From Mantis religiosa (taxonomy: Eukaryota > Arthropoda > Insecta > Mantodea > Mantidae): DNA of 64,000 nucleotides. The notes beneath the pieces are model-generated. The model was not told where the DNA came from. It worked only from the letters and a program-made list of their open reading frames with translations, and did not search any database. The translations under genes were made by a program, and so were the position numbers. The DNA lies in assembly GCA_030765055.1 (NCBI GenBank), contig CM060953.1, forward strand, positions 70,170,316-70,234,315. The letters are read 5' to 3'. This document shows positions 44,068-54,759 of this stretch, one piece after another. The first letter of the stretch is position 1. Every line of letters begins with the position of its first letter.

Positions 44068-45110
44068 ATGGCAGAAAACATACAACAACTTTTCAAATTA
44101 AAGCGTAAACGAATCACTCAAAGCTCCAACACTGTGTTTCTTAAACCAAATTAATACATTTGACCACTCCACACCTGCCGATGAAATAGTACATTTAAGT
44201 GGACGGTTACCGGAGACATTAGACAAATTGTGTATCTTAGATGACTCCATTCAAGATCTCCTCGACAATGCAGAATATAACAGCGATGTATTAATTTATG
44301 AAGAGTACACAGACAATGCCAAACGAGCTATGAGAAAAGCCAAAACTCTTGTTGGACAAAGTCAGGCAGCAGGAAACATTAATGATGTTACTAATCCCAG
44401 TCAGATTCCAACGATGCCATTCACTACACAGGAAATGTAGTTACCTACTCTAAAATTACAATCTTCCTCAAGAGATATAGAAGCTTGGCCTAGATTTTGG
44501 GAGCAATTTGAGACCTACATGGATAAGAATTCATCAGTCTCCATTATAAACAAACATCTACTTCTCTATGGATATCTGGAGGGAGAACCTACACATTTAG
44601 TAGTCAAATAGCTGTAATGGGAGACACTTACGAACTAACAAAACAGAGTAATGAGTCGGTAATCAAACACAAACTTCACTTAAATTATCCTTACTTGGAC
44701 ATGTTTTGGAGGACTCATGGGGACAAACCGTTCTCCGAAACATGTCCAAGTAAGGATAATTTAAGTGATGTTTGTGTTTGAATTATCGACTCATTAATTT
44801 CAAATGTTAAATATATCACTGTTTCTAATCTTTTGCTTCAAATAAAACAAAACAGATTCTTTGAACACGATATGGGAACAAAAACTGAATTATCCAAAGC
44901 CATTTAGATTTCCTGGAACATCTGGAACGATGTGCGTCAGGGAGCCCCTATGTTCTAAACACCATGTACATTGAGTGTTATCGGCAGCTAGAAGCACTTA
45001 AAGCTCCTGGAGAAGATACTGATGCCTATGGGTGAATTCTAGCACTGAAGATCCTGAGAGCCTTCCCCAAGTACATCTGCCACTGTTGGCTCATTCATGT
45101 CAAATGACAA
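44068..45110 (+). pseudogene. BEL/Pao gag remnant
   Basis: It starts MAENIQQLFKLKRKRITQSS, the typical short basic start of BEL gag. The middle is open at 44228-44440 and continues LPTLKLQSSSRDIEAWPRFW and EQFETYMDKN. After a hairpin insertion at 44650-44795 it resumes with YIECYRQLEALKAPGEDTDA-like sequence (about 44965-45030). Stops and shifts are frequent; this is a fossil. It would have formed the element's capsid. Confidence 0.6.
44650..44795. repeat. Fold-back (inverted repeat) insertion in BEL gag
   Basis: Two arms of about 62 bp, 44650-44711 and 44733-44795, are inverted copies with about five differences, around a 21-base spacer. Both contain AAATTATCCTTACTTGGACA (or its complement) and a GAAACATGTCC-like block resembling the 3' part of the hammerhead-like core at 51815. 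It is probably a pair of Penelope terminal-repeat ends. Confidence 0.7.
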
Positions 45111-45189
45111 AACATTCAGGAATGAAATCTATCACAGTTAATATGATAGAAATAATGTGAAAGATAATGGAACTACTGGATGAGGGATT

Positions 45190-45950
45190 ACAAGCTGAGA
45201 CATTTAGTATAAAGTAGAGAACTCCTGTTTAACATGAGCCACACACACTTTATTTTACAAGTCTACAATCACCATAGATTATCAATCTTCTAATCCCTGT
45301 AGGACAAAAGACTGTAGTGATTGAATACTAGTGTCCAGGTGTCCATGAGAGTGTCACCATTTGCTAGGGTTTATGTGGCTAATTATCTCCATCAGTCGGT
45401 TGGAAACAAAATTCTTCCATTTGATGAGATCATTTTGTATCCATCTCAGCGCTACCGTAGACTCACTACATAGAAATCTCATGAGATCTCTGCCATTCTC
45501 ATTTAGACTTAGTTGTAGAAAGGTTTGTTCGCCATCATATAAAATTGCCCTGGAATGTTTCCTAAACCTCTTTAGTGTCCCTAGAATTTGAGTAACAGGT
45601 TAGAACCCTTTTCCAGTTCCTCATTTAATGATGTGAAGCCCTTTCCCTGCAAGAATGCATTGAAAACAATCTTGTATTTCCTGTTGACTGTCTTGTGTTT
45701 ACTGACAATGTGGTGCGGCAAGTAATAAACATCTCTTGAATTATCATGTGGAAAGGCGGCTTCTACCTGATTGTTCCATGTATAATCCAACATGTGACTG
45801 TGATAAATGGACTTCAGTTTATCTCTACCTTGCAGTTTATTTTGTAAGGAAAAGAACCGTTTTTCAGCAACAGTAAGATTTTCTGAAAATAATATATCCT
45901 TTCAGGGCAGTGAGACAACTCTTCTTCTTTCTTCCATTCGACATGAGTTG
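45190..45950 (-). pseudogene. BEL/Pao pol fragments
   Basis: Minus strand: VYYLPHHIVSKHKTVNRKYK then VFNAFLQGKGFTSLNEELE (45720-45610) matches the start of the BEL reverse transcriptase. Toward 45360, WKNFVSNRLMEIISHINPSK resembles the region preceding the integrase in BEL pol. The polymerase core between them is largely deleted. Confidence 0.6.
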
Positions 45951-46190
45951 TGGAAATCTTGACACGTTAGTTGTGATGATCGCTCATGTTGCTCCGTATA
46001 TCGTTTTCTCCTCCTTAACTTGCAAGTATTAGTGTCTACATGAAAAGATGCTGCCATAGGTACCAAGGAGGCCAGGGGAATGGTGTCTCCACGTATTTTG
46101 TGCTGTGGTTCACATTAACAGGAGTTCACTTCTTTATACTAAACGTCTCAACTCTTCCCTTGCTCCACATATGTTGATGATGGGTTATGT

Positions 46191-47277
46191 TACTCCATGT
46201 CTGTAGACTGGCTCAAAACTAATAAACCTCAACAGTGTGAAATTACGCTCCTCCTAAGAAACTTAATTCCAAACCTGTCATAAAAGCTTCATGAAACTTA
46301 TGTCTTCATACTTTTTACAACCTTCATTGTTGCAAGCTTATACACAGTACAAATAAAAAGACTAATAAGATGAGAGTTTCTAGAATGGTGAGCAGGTTTG
46401 TTGGTACATTACACTGCATGCTCGCTTTCTGCATCAAAGTTCATGGGCACAATTCCAAATTAAATCCTAATATGTGAAAGCCTCTTATAAAGAAATTTAC
46501 CTTAAATACAATGGTCCTTAGCAAAAGAGCTAGGACCCAGCTCAAGGGTAGCCTAAAACTTATTTCTTTAGTACTCAATAAATCATAACATATATATTAT
46601 TGTCTATTATTTTGTATAACTTTGGAAGAAAAACAACCGAAAACAAAATGAGTAACTTATATAGATTAAGAAATGTCTGTAACAAATGACATTTCCAGCA
46701 GCAGGTAGGTGGTAAGATAAATTCAACAGTAATAATAAATCAGTGTTTCTTCAGTAATGTTGTAAAGCATTTTGTATATTGGGCCCAATAGTAAAGGAAC
46801 TGTATTCACAGCTCATATACACATCAATGATAATTATCTTTAACAGGAAATGTATACAAATTTCAATAAATACACAACTTGCTATTTACATTATATACAA
46901 ACATGGCATGTTCAATTATGATAAAGCTATAATTTTATAAATGGCTGCAGATCAAAGAAATCAGTCAATATTTAGTCCCTTTTAGAGACCTGTCCATCGG
47001 CAACAGAGCAATATCAGTCTATAATCGAGAAGGACGTATCTTAATTGTGCACTCAATCATTAAAAAATTAGCAACAATTATTGTGCACATGTTGAGAAGT
47101 TTCTTTCACTAGTTTATATCTAGAAGCTGCATCATCCACAGTACTTATAATTAGGCCGGCCCAAAGGATTGTATCTTTGTAACAAACCACTGCAATGTAA
47201 CTTCTCTATAACAAACCAGCAGTTTCTTGATGTAAAATAGTGCTCAATGCATTGATGCAAGAAGTGAGCATAAAAGA
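46191..47277 (-). other. Probable 3' untranslated region and flank of the TMEM134-like gene
   Basis: AT-rich sequence directly downstream of the stop codon on the minus strand. No clear minus-strand AATAAA was found by eye and no other gene is seen. Confidence 0.4.
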
Positions 47278-47456
47278 TTAGTTGAAGAGTGGAAGGTGGT
47301 AAAAGTCATATCCCCGTTTTCCCTTCACAGCCCAATAGATATATACAACGTGATACGCCCCTGGTATGAAGCAGATGAACCCTGCGATGAAGAAAACAAA
47401 GGCCTGGATTCCAGGCATTGGTAAGCATATTACCACAACTCCAGTTACCAAGAGAC
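47278..47456 (-). CDS. TMEM134-like membrane protein, last coding exon
   Basis: The minus strand has acceptor TTTTTTCCAG, then GLLVTGVVVICLPMPGIQAF, VFFIAGFICFIPGAYHVVYI, YWAVKGKRGYDFYHLPLFN and a stop (47278-47280). The second transmembrane helix and the PGAYHVVYIYWAVKGKRG end match the conserved C-terminus of TMEM134-type proteins (in vertebrates this ends with a Phe-Phe-Tyr-Leu-Pro motif). Two bases complete the Gly codon begun by the exon at 61377. The function of the family is poorly defined; it is a small two-helix membrane protein. The frame is clean and the splice phase agrees. Confidence 0.85.
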
Positions 47457-47599
47457 CTGGAAAAAAGAAAATGTTATTAGTAAAGTTTAATCATTAACCA
47501 TGGAAAAGTCAATGCATTCAAGAGAAGTTTTATCTTTAATTACTTTATCAGCTGTCCCAAATTTTTTGTGTAGGACAACTGAATGAATATGTCCCATTT

Positions 47600-48190
47600 A
47601 TCTATTTTTACATTAAAATGGGTGCATTGGAGATACTATCTGGACTGGACTACACTATGGAAGGGATTCGGCACGGAGGTCCAAACTTGGTCTGCTGTAC
47701 CTATGCCCAAGTGGAGCACCCTCTGGAGGAAGGATGAGGCAGCAAGAGACAAAGGGTGGGAGCCCAACAGTGTAGATGGCAGGATTCCTACACTTTATCA
47801 GCTGAAACTCTCTCACAGGCCAGAGCAATTGGCATCCCACCCTACTGTGGTCCAGAAACGGCCCCACCAGACCGGGTCCGGAGACCATCCTACCAAAGGA
47901 GGAAGTTTTACTAAGTACATATCATCCTGCCATGCAACACCAATACTCCTGCTGACACTTCTACCCTGAAAGAGACCACCAGATGTGAAATGATAATGGA
48001 GATGAAATGGAGGGACAGGAAATTTGGCGGTTGTGACTAACCTACCCAGCATTCGCCTGCCAACTAGGGAAAAATCCCCCCCCCCCAAAAAAAAACCATG
48101 GATCAGGTACGTTAGCTCCGGAAATTGAACCTGGATGTCCCAAATGTGGACCACAGACGAAATCACCTAAGCCATCTTGCTCAGTTACTG
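47600..48190 (-). mobile_element. tRNA-derived SINE (family B), minus orientation
   Basis: Shares with 20165-20520 the + strand blocks GAGGAAGGATGAGGC, CTGAAAGAGACCA, TGAAATGATAATGGAGATGA and AACCTACCCAGCATTC-like sequence. It is longer (about 590 bp) and carries the extra GC-rich half also seen at 22480-23130. Confidence 0.7.
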
Positions 48191-48449
48191 TCTATTTAGA
48201 AGGACCAAAACACCATTTTGACGGATGCAGCTTTATGCAGTATCTTCAAATACTGTTTAAAGATCTTGTAGAAAATTTTATTTCATATTTCTACACATTT
48301 TGGTTACCATGCTGATTCTGATTAAGCATTAATCTTTGATTATTTTTGTAAATTACAAACATCTGCAAACAGGATAAGAGGAATAAGAGAGGTATTTGGA
48401 AATGGTTTACAGCAGTAGTTTTTTGTAACTTAATAATGAACATAATTTA
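48191..48449 (-). other. TMEM134-like intron, no feature recognised
   Basis: AT-rich intronic spacer. Confidence 0.35.
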
Positions 48450-48800
48450 ATGAACATGGAGTCTCCCAATGTATTCTTCACCAATGTCAATAAACCATTG
48501 TGATCTTTATGGCAACTTCACTATTGTGTCACAGAACCATTATTTGACTGCACTACAAACCCATTCATGGATAGTTGCCTACAATTTCTTATTGTTTCCA
48601 AACTTTTACCTCCCAGCTGGTCCTTTATGGTGTCAAATAGAGCATAATCAAATGGAGTGCGATCCAGTGAATATAGTGGGTCTGACACAACAATGAACCC
48701 CATGATGTCAACTTTTCAGTTGTGGCATTGCTGGTCAGGAGACATGATTTTCATTCTAGAAGAGGACTCCTTTTGACCACTTTCCCTGTCACAGCTGTTG
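48450..48800 (-). pseudogene. Mariner-type transposase C-terminal fragment
   Basis: Minus strand: YSLDRTPFDYALFDTIKDQL then GGKSLETIRNCRQLSMNGF, corresponding to the third catalytic region (normally a YSPDLAP-type block) and the segment after it. The catalytic Asp is in LDRTPFDY but its context is altered. Short and decayed. Confidence 0.55.
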
Positions 48801-49539
48801 AATCCTGCACCCAAGTTATATATGTGTGTACAGTACAGCCTGCTATTGACAGTTTTTTCTTGTGGAAGTTAGTTCATTAGTAGTATGCCAAAAATATCCC
48901 AAAAAGAGATCATCTGCTCAGCACCTGCACATGGAGCAGAACAAAATTCTTGATTCGAGGATTTTCAGGATATTTTCATTGCACAGAGTGGCCGTTCTTC
49001 TCCCATATATAGCAGTGATAGCATGATAGTAACCAATCAACAGTTTCTGCAAAAATTCTGCATCTTCTTTATTTCTTTCCAATATTAATCCTTGTTTCAC
49101 GTAAGCTTGCCCAGTATCTCTTACCGGTCACGTGACCTAATCACCTCTCATTGGCTGCTGTTGTGGTAAAGACTGTCGTGCGGTAAAAATTAGTTCGTTA
49201 TTTAACATGGTGGTCTATCTGTATATAACTATATGTGTTGGAAGAGAATTGTCAAATTTATATTTTCGTAACTGTTTTACTTAAATATATTACGCAACAC
49301 AGTTGATTTATCTGAAATGCATGTTAATTCTTAAACTAAGTAAAGAGGAGGTTCCTTTGCTCTCAAGCATATGACACGATAGCACGTGCTTCAGCGGTAC
49401 ATATTTGTTTATATGACTTTTATCACTGACCTTGTTTTGAACTGGATTAGTCATATATCGGCATTTGAAGGTTGTTGTGCCTAGTGCAAAAGCTAAATTA
49501 TTTTATTGATCGTTTATTGCGCGTGTATTTATATGAATA
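48801..49539 (-). other. TMEM134-like intron, no feature recognised
   Basis: No coding domain seen. GGTCACGTGACC at about 49126 is a short palindrome without a clear role here. Confidence 0.35.
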
Positions 49540-50230
49540 ATGGCAGAGTCTACCGCCAGTTTTTCGCTGAAGTATCGCAAGGGTAAATCATTACAAACAG
49601 GTGAAAAAAGAATTGCGGTGCATGTGTTTAATGTACTCACAGAGAAAAATCTGTCTTTGTCAGTGAGAGAAGTCGAACAGCTTTGCTCTGAAGTTACAGG
49701 TGTGAGTGTTAGATCTGTAGGAACATCGCAATGTGAAATTGAGAAAATAGGAAAACTTACCACTCCTGGCAAAAGCAGGAATAAACAAAAGTGTGTGCTC
49801 GGAGAAAATACATGAAAAGTGCTGTGCACTTGTGTATAGTTTTTCTTTAAAAACGAACTCCCTCACATAAATAACATTTTGTCTGCTGTAAATGAGGATG
49901 CAGATTCACCAAACTTCAGCAGATTGCTTATACAGCTGGGGTTTGTGAATGAAAAGAGGCAAGAAAAATGTGCTAAAAACAGAGGCGATATTGCTGTGTG
50001 GTGAAGACGTTATTTAAGGACAGTCAGACTGTACCGAGATACAAGTAGCAAAATATACTACCTTGACCAGACTTGGGAGAATGAAGAACACACGAAAAGT
50101 AAGGTATGACGTGACACGACTTTTAAGACTGAAAGACAAGCAGTTTTGCAAGGTATGTGTGCGGGTTTTAAAAAATCCCAGAGAAAAAGGCCGAAAACCT
50201 TTCATTATAAACTTGTTTCAGTTACATTGC
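49540..50230 (+). pseudogene. IS630/Tc1-superfamily transposase N-terminal part
   Basis: Starts MAESTASFSLKYRKGKSLQT and continues LTEKNLSLSVREVEQLCSEV, TGVSVRSVGTSQCEIEKIGK and LTTPGKSRNKQ, a recognisable helix-turn-helix lead of an arthropod transposase group. After decay, RLYRDTSSKIYYLDQTWENE with the first catalytic Asp appears at about 50030-50090. The rest of the DDE domain is missing. Confidence 0.6.
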
Positions 50231-51671
50231 TCAGTTATTTAGTTTCAACTTGCTCATTTCATTATAAACTTGTATTTTTGCATGCCTTCATATCCTTATT
50301 TGTATGATTTTATTTATCATCTCGGCAGTTATTATGACGTTTACTGCAGGTTTAAATGTGACGGGAAGGCACCGCCTATGGCCTATGGCGCGAAAGCATT
50401 AGCCAATTAGGACGAGGGGGAAGGTAGTTGAACGTGGAGTGATACATGTCAGCGGGGCAAGGTTATATGAAACAGAGAGTAGATGACATTTGTGAACTCT
50501 GTTCCCTTCTGGCTTGTATCAAGTCCTATGGAACCTAAAGTGCACACACCTTTTTCATATTCTAAATCAAGAATAATGATGTGTAGGGTTGCACACTGAA
50601 CCTGTCTGCCATGCCAGTTCATCAACAATTATTTGCCTGTCTGCCATAATCAATTCAGACAACCTAAATGTTCCTCAAAGACCGAAATGAGACAGGTGAC
50701 TTGCATGCAATGCCCTGTTGTAAACTCTTTTGTGCAGAAGCTTCTTGAACACATATTGTGACTTTGGTGGGTTTGTAGAATTAAAGGTCCAACTCACAGA
50801 AATTCAAATCGTGCTTTCTTTCCATAGAAATACGCTTCGTACACCTCTAACAACATGTACGCAATATTCCAGTCTGTCTGCACTGTTCACTAGCACTGCA
50901 CTCTTTACGGCTTCCTGCCAAGAACAACTGATTCCTCTAGCCCAATGCATCACTTATACACACACCAGTTGCAGAATCTAGAAGTTTCCCGACTCAACGA
51001 AGCATCATGGTCTTTCCAGATAGCAGGAGGAGGGGAAAGAGACGGTCCAGTGACTTGTGGTTACTTCTCTCCCCACCCCCTCAGTGAGTGCCAACCAGCC
51101 ACATGAGTAGGCATGGTGTGAACGCTATCCGTCTCCTACCCTTCCTGCCTGCCGGTTCTATCGTGCCTTCCGACAATCGGGTGACAATATCATAGTTTAT
51201 GAATAACTGCTGTTTTGACTCCTTCCTTCCATAAAAATCAGCAACCCATCTTGTGCATGACTTTGTCTACTTAAAAAACAAACAAACATGCACCTTTCTT
51301 TTATTACACACTCTACTCAATACTGCCATCTAGCATTTGAATGGTGTGCTATATCAGTTCATTAATCTACAAGAGGACATGCCCATAGATTGAGTATTGT
51401 TTTAAAGCAACACAATTGTAAATAATTTCTGAATGTTGCTTGTACAACTTTAGTTAGTTCTGTGATGATCAATTCAATTTGGCATAGATACAGTTAGAAA
51501 CATTTTACTAAAGAGTTTACAAATCTAGTTTTGCTCATTTAAGATTACCATTGCAAGCCTGACATTTTAGATATAATATTCAGCATTAACTAATCATGAT
51601 TAAGAAACATCTCGAACAGTGTGCATATAGCAATTCCTTTCTTGGAAGTGTTGAAAACAGTGTTGTTATGA
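50231..51671 (-). other. TMEM134-like intron, no gene recognised
   Basis: Includes a GC-richer patch at 50990-51180 with no recognisable domain. No repeat from elsewhere in the window was identified. Confidence 0.35.
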
Positions 51672-51730
51672 TAAATTAACTTTAAAGAGAGTCGATTAAA
51701 GACACTAAACAACACTTACTTTTAAATTTT

Positions 51731-51772
51731 TCCGGAAAATGTTTCTGAGGCTTTGCCTCTATCATCAGCCGG
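51731..51772 (-). ncRNA. Hammerhead-ribozyme-like motif, minus-strand arm
   Basis: Minus strand: GCCGG, CTGATGA (51768-51762), GAGGC-loop-GCCTC as stem II, GAAAC (51745-51741), then ATTTTCCGG. Stem I CCGG pairs perfectly with CCGG. The expected G before the cleavage UH is T in this arm. Confidence 0.6.
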
Positions 51773-51783
51773 CTCTCGACTCA

Positions 51784-51830
51784 AGAGCCAGCTGATGATA
51801 GAGGCAAAGCCTCAGAAACATGTTCCGGAA
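51784..51830 (+). ncRNA. Hammerhead-ribozyme-like motif, plus-strand arm
   Basis: CTGATGA 51792-51798, stem II GAGGC (51801-51805) with GCCTC (51809-51813) and loop AAA, GAAAC 51815-51819, then AT and cleavage-type GTT (51822-51824), then CCGG. Stem I CCAG/CCGG has one A-C mismatch. Together the motif matches a type I hammerhead with a one-pair stem III. Confidence 0.65.
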
Positions 51831-51989
51831 AAATTTAAAAGTAAGTGTTGTTTAGTGTCTTTAATCGACTCTCTTTAAAGTTAATTTAAGTGTGCATATA
51901 CTTCAATTTTTGCCTCCGCATCAGATTCACTATAGCAATTATGTGTGTTTGGAGAAATTTAGTAACAGTGATGACCAAATTAATTGAAA

Positions 51990-53590
51990 AAATTATTTGT
52001 AGTCGGTTTTTCACACTCCTTCACTTACATTTTTATTTTTTTGAGGGACTAGTTTTGGGAGATGTTGCTTCCATTTTCAATTTCAAAAGTCCGACTATCA
52101 TCTGTTGCCTGCTGCCTTCCCTCTGGTGGTGGAACTATGAACTTCTTCATCAAAAACAATAACAACAGATTATAGTCGGAACAAGACTATGGCTAAACAA
52201 GAAATTCAAGGAGCTACTAAAATTTGAAAGCTACGCTATTAACAATTTGTTGGAATTAATCAATAAAAACTAAAGACCTAAAATTTTCTCCCACCAACCA
52301 CCAAATGGTATCTTTTGATGTAACCTCTTTGTTTCCAAGTGTACCAAGATAAAAACTCATGAGTACATGCAGAGATGGCTTCAGTTCTTACAGTTAGGCC
52401 AGAGTATCATAGAAGGATATCTTTGGTTAACAAACATGTGCAATAAACAGTCATTTTTTGCATTCAACAGAAAAACTGTTCAAACAGTAATCAGGACTAT
52501 TTATAGGTAACCTTTTTCCCCATTCCTGGCAGACCTTTTCATGAACTTCTTGGGAACTCATATCACAAAAGCATTCCCACTAATTTTCACACATTGGTAT
52601 AGATATGTGGATGACATTTGGATGTTAATAAATGAGGAACAGCTGAATGGTGCATTAAGACTAATTACTTTGCAGAATCCCACAGTAAAATTTTCTATAG
52701 AAAAAGAGAAAAACAGTGAAATCTCTTTCTTACATTTGAAACTAATCAGGAAACACAAAAAACTAGAATTTGACATGTTTAGTAAAGAAACACACACAGA
52801 AAATTTCATAAAATCAGGTGGATACAACTCAAGACAACACAAACATGCTGTTATCAACAATTTAACTTACAGGTTGGTTAATGCTCCATTAAACAATATG
52901 GAATATACCACAGAGTACAACCATATAATTTACATTTCCGAATACAGTAAACTCAGTGCTGAACTGGACAAAAAGGAAACATAAATTCAAAAGACAACAA
53001 AGATGCAGACAAATAACTACTATTTCCCCAATCAGTAATAAAAGTTCATACAGAAAAAGAACATACCACCCCAGAGCTACACATCTTTTCCCAAAAAGTC
53101 TTTAAAGAACACATTACTTTCCTGGCAGAAGAAATCCAGTGTACAATACCCTTTGAAATCACATAATACAAAAGAAAAACCTACAGACAAAAACTTAGGT
53201 GTGTGCCAGATAAATTGAAAAGGCTGTAACAACTTTTACATTGGCAAAACAAAAAGAAACTTGAATATTAGACTTAAAGAGTATTTTAGGAACATCAATA
53301 AATAGACAAATAAGAAAGAAATAGACAAAATCAGCAGTAGCATACCATTTTTAGAATGAGAATCATGATACAGAACAAGAAATGCATTTATTAAAAAGTG
53401 TTCAGGGTCCAACTGCATTAACGTGGCAAAAGATATTCATAAGGAAATATGAAGGAAAACTCTTTAATTTCAACACCACTTCAAAGAGAACACCAACTTC
53501 AAGTTCATCAGGAAACCAACAGGGATGCCCCAATCACCATTAGGAAGTTCACCCAATCGAAGTTCAAAGTCGACATTAGCTAAGCATGTT
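51990..53590 (+). mobile_element. Penelope-like element with reverse transcriptase and GIY-YIG remnants
   Basis: It opens with a repeat (51990-52165) related to 42920-43110 and 63310-63375. Coding then follows: FDVTSLFPSVP (motif A, about 52316-52350), RYVDDIWMLINEE (catalytic motif C, about 52598-52636) and the GIY-YIG half FYIGKTKRNLNIRLKEYFRN (about 53235-53295). Confidence 0.8.
52541..53590 (+). pseudogene. Penelope reverse transcriptase C-terminal part and GIY-YIG nuclease
   Basis: The open part 52541-52984 reads ITKAFPLIFTHWYRYVDDIW with the YVDD catalytic motif, then SIEKEKNSEISFLHLKLIRK and ETHTENFIKSGGYNSRQHKH, matching the Penelope palm-to-thumb sequence. Stops follow at 52982-52984 and later. 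The GIY-YIG part starts VCQIN at about 53202 and has YIGKTKRNLNIRLKEY. Motif A upstream is separated by stops. It is inactive but among the better-kept Penelope copies here. Confidence 0.8.
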
Positions 53591-54715
53591 AGTAAGGTTC
53601 CAACAAAATGCCTTCTTTGTTAACACTAGCAATATGTGGAGCACAAAGTACCTACTAATATTACTCAAAATTATATTAATTTGTGCTTCGTTTTATCATA
53701 GTCTTTGCATGGTCTCTGTATCAGTTTTTTTTTTTTTTTTTTTTTGAGAAAAATAGTGGCTACTAAACCCAGAGTAAAGTGCTCAAACTTGAAAACAAGT
53801 CTATTAGAGACATTCCCTTCTTCACGCATACAAGGCTGACAATGTTTGATGTAGAACATTCCTTTTCCCAAACAAGACATTACTTGAAGATAATAGGTAA
53901 AGCCATGCGATACACAATCTGGAGATGACATCTGTTGTGCACTAAAACTCGAAGATGTTCAAATCTGGTGTCCAGCTGCAAATCGGTGAATTCTAGTATT
54001 CATTGTGCTAAAACTAGATCTTACAGTTTTCTCTAATCTTTTGGAAAATATTTTTCAGTTTTTAGGACAATTTTTAGAATCATTAGCATATAAAAAATAA
54101 ATGTCTAAGTTTTTTGGTGAAAAAAAAAATCAGGCCCTACTCTTCATCATAAAATCAAATGAACTGAGGATTGAACTGCCATGACGCAAGTGCTTCTCTG
54201 CTTCAACTACTTGTAGTATAAAATTGAAAGAAGCGTAGAGACAGTGAAGCACAACTTGGCACAAAAGTGAATCGAGAAGATTCAGATTCAGATTTATTGA
54301 CACACTGCTTCACTGGCCTGTACTTTATAATTTGACACCACTATTAAACTAAGAAAACAATTTGGTGTACTGTCTGCAAAAGATATTATATTTACAAAAT
54401 TTTAAACACAAGAATTGATATAACATGACACTTAACAATAACATAACACTAAGTGAGAAGTTCCATTGTTAGTGTTAGTTTATCTAAGGAGAGAGTCATA
54501 CAAAGGAGAGAGTTATACAAATATCAAGAGAGCAAAATGATAATATGCATCTACTGAGGAAAGAGAGGAGGAACATAACGACAAAAATTCAAAAAATATA
54601 ACAAATTGAAGAATCAATGTTGAAAACAATAAATGATGGTGTATAATCAGGTCAAAGTATACTTACAAATAATGGTGATACAATGATACTACTGTACCAC
54701 ATATAGTAGACAGAT

Positions 54716-54759
<44 letters not shown>

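Larger units (their letters stand above)
43735..46190. mobile_element. BEL/Pao-type LTR retroelement remnant, internally inverted
   Basis: Similar sequences TACTAAATGTCTCAACTCTT (43736-43755) and TACTAAACGTCTCAACTCTT (about 46137) stand at both ends in direct orientation. Inside, gag (44068-45110) reads on the + strand, but pol pieces (45190-45950) read on the - strand. The inverted part is bounded by AACTCCTGTT (45229) and AACAGGAGTT (46118). Confidence 0.5.
51672..51888. repeat. 217-bp near-perfect palindrome of two Penelope-type ends
   Basis: Arms 51672-51776 and 51784-51888 (105 bp each) are inverted copies with only two differences seen, around the 7-base spacer CGACTCA. Each arm contains a full set of hammerhead-core blocks. 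The high identity points to a recent event. A Penelope reverse transcriptase starts about 400 bp downstream. Confidence 0.9.

Noticed and set aside
49126..49137. GGTCACGTGACC palindrome as an E-box regulatory site
   Set aside because: A single short palindrome in an intron with no nearby promoter; too little support.
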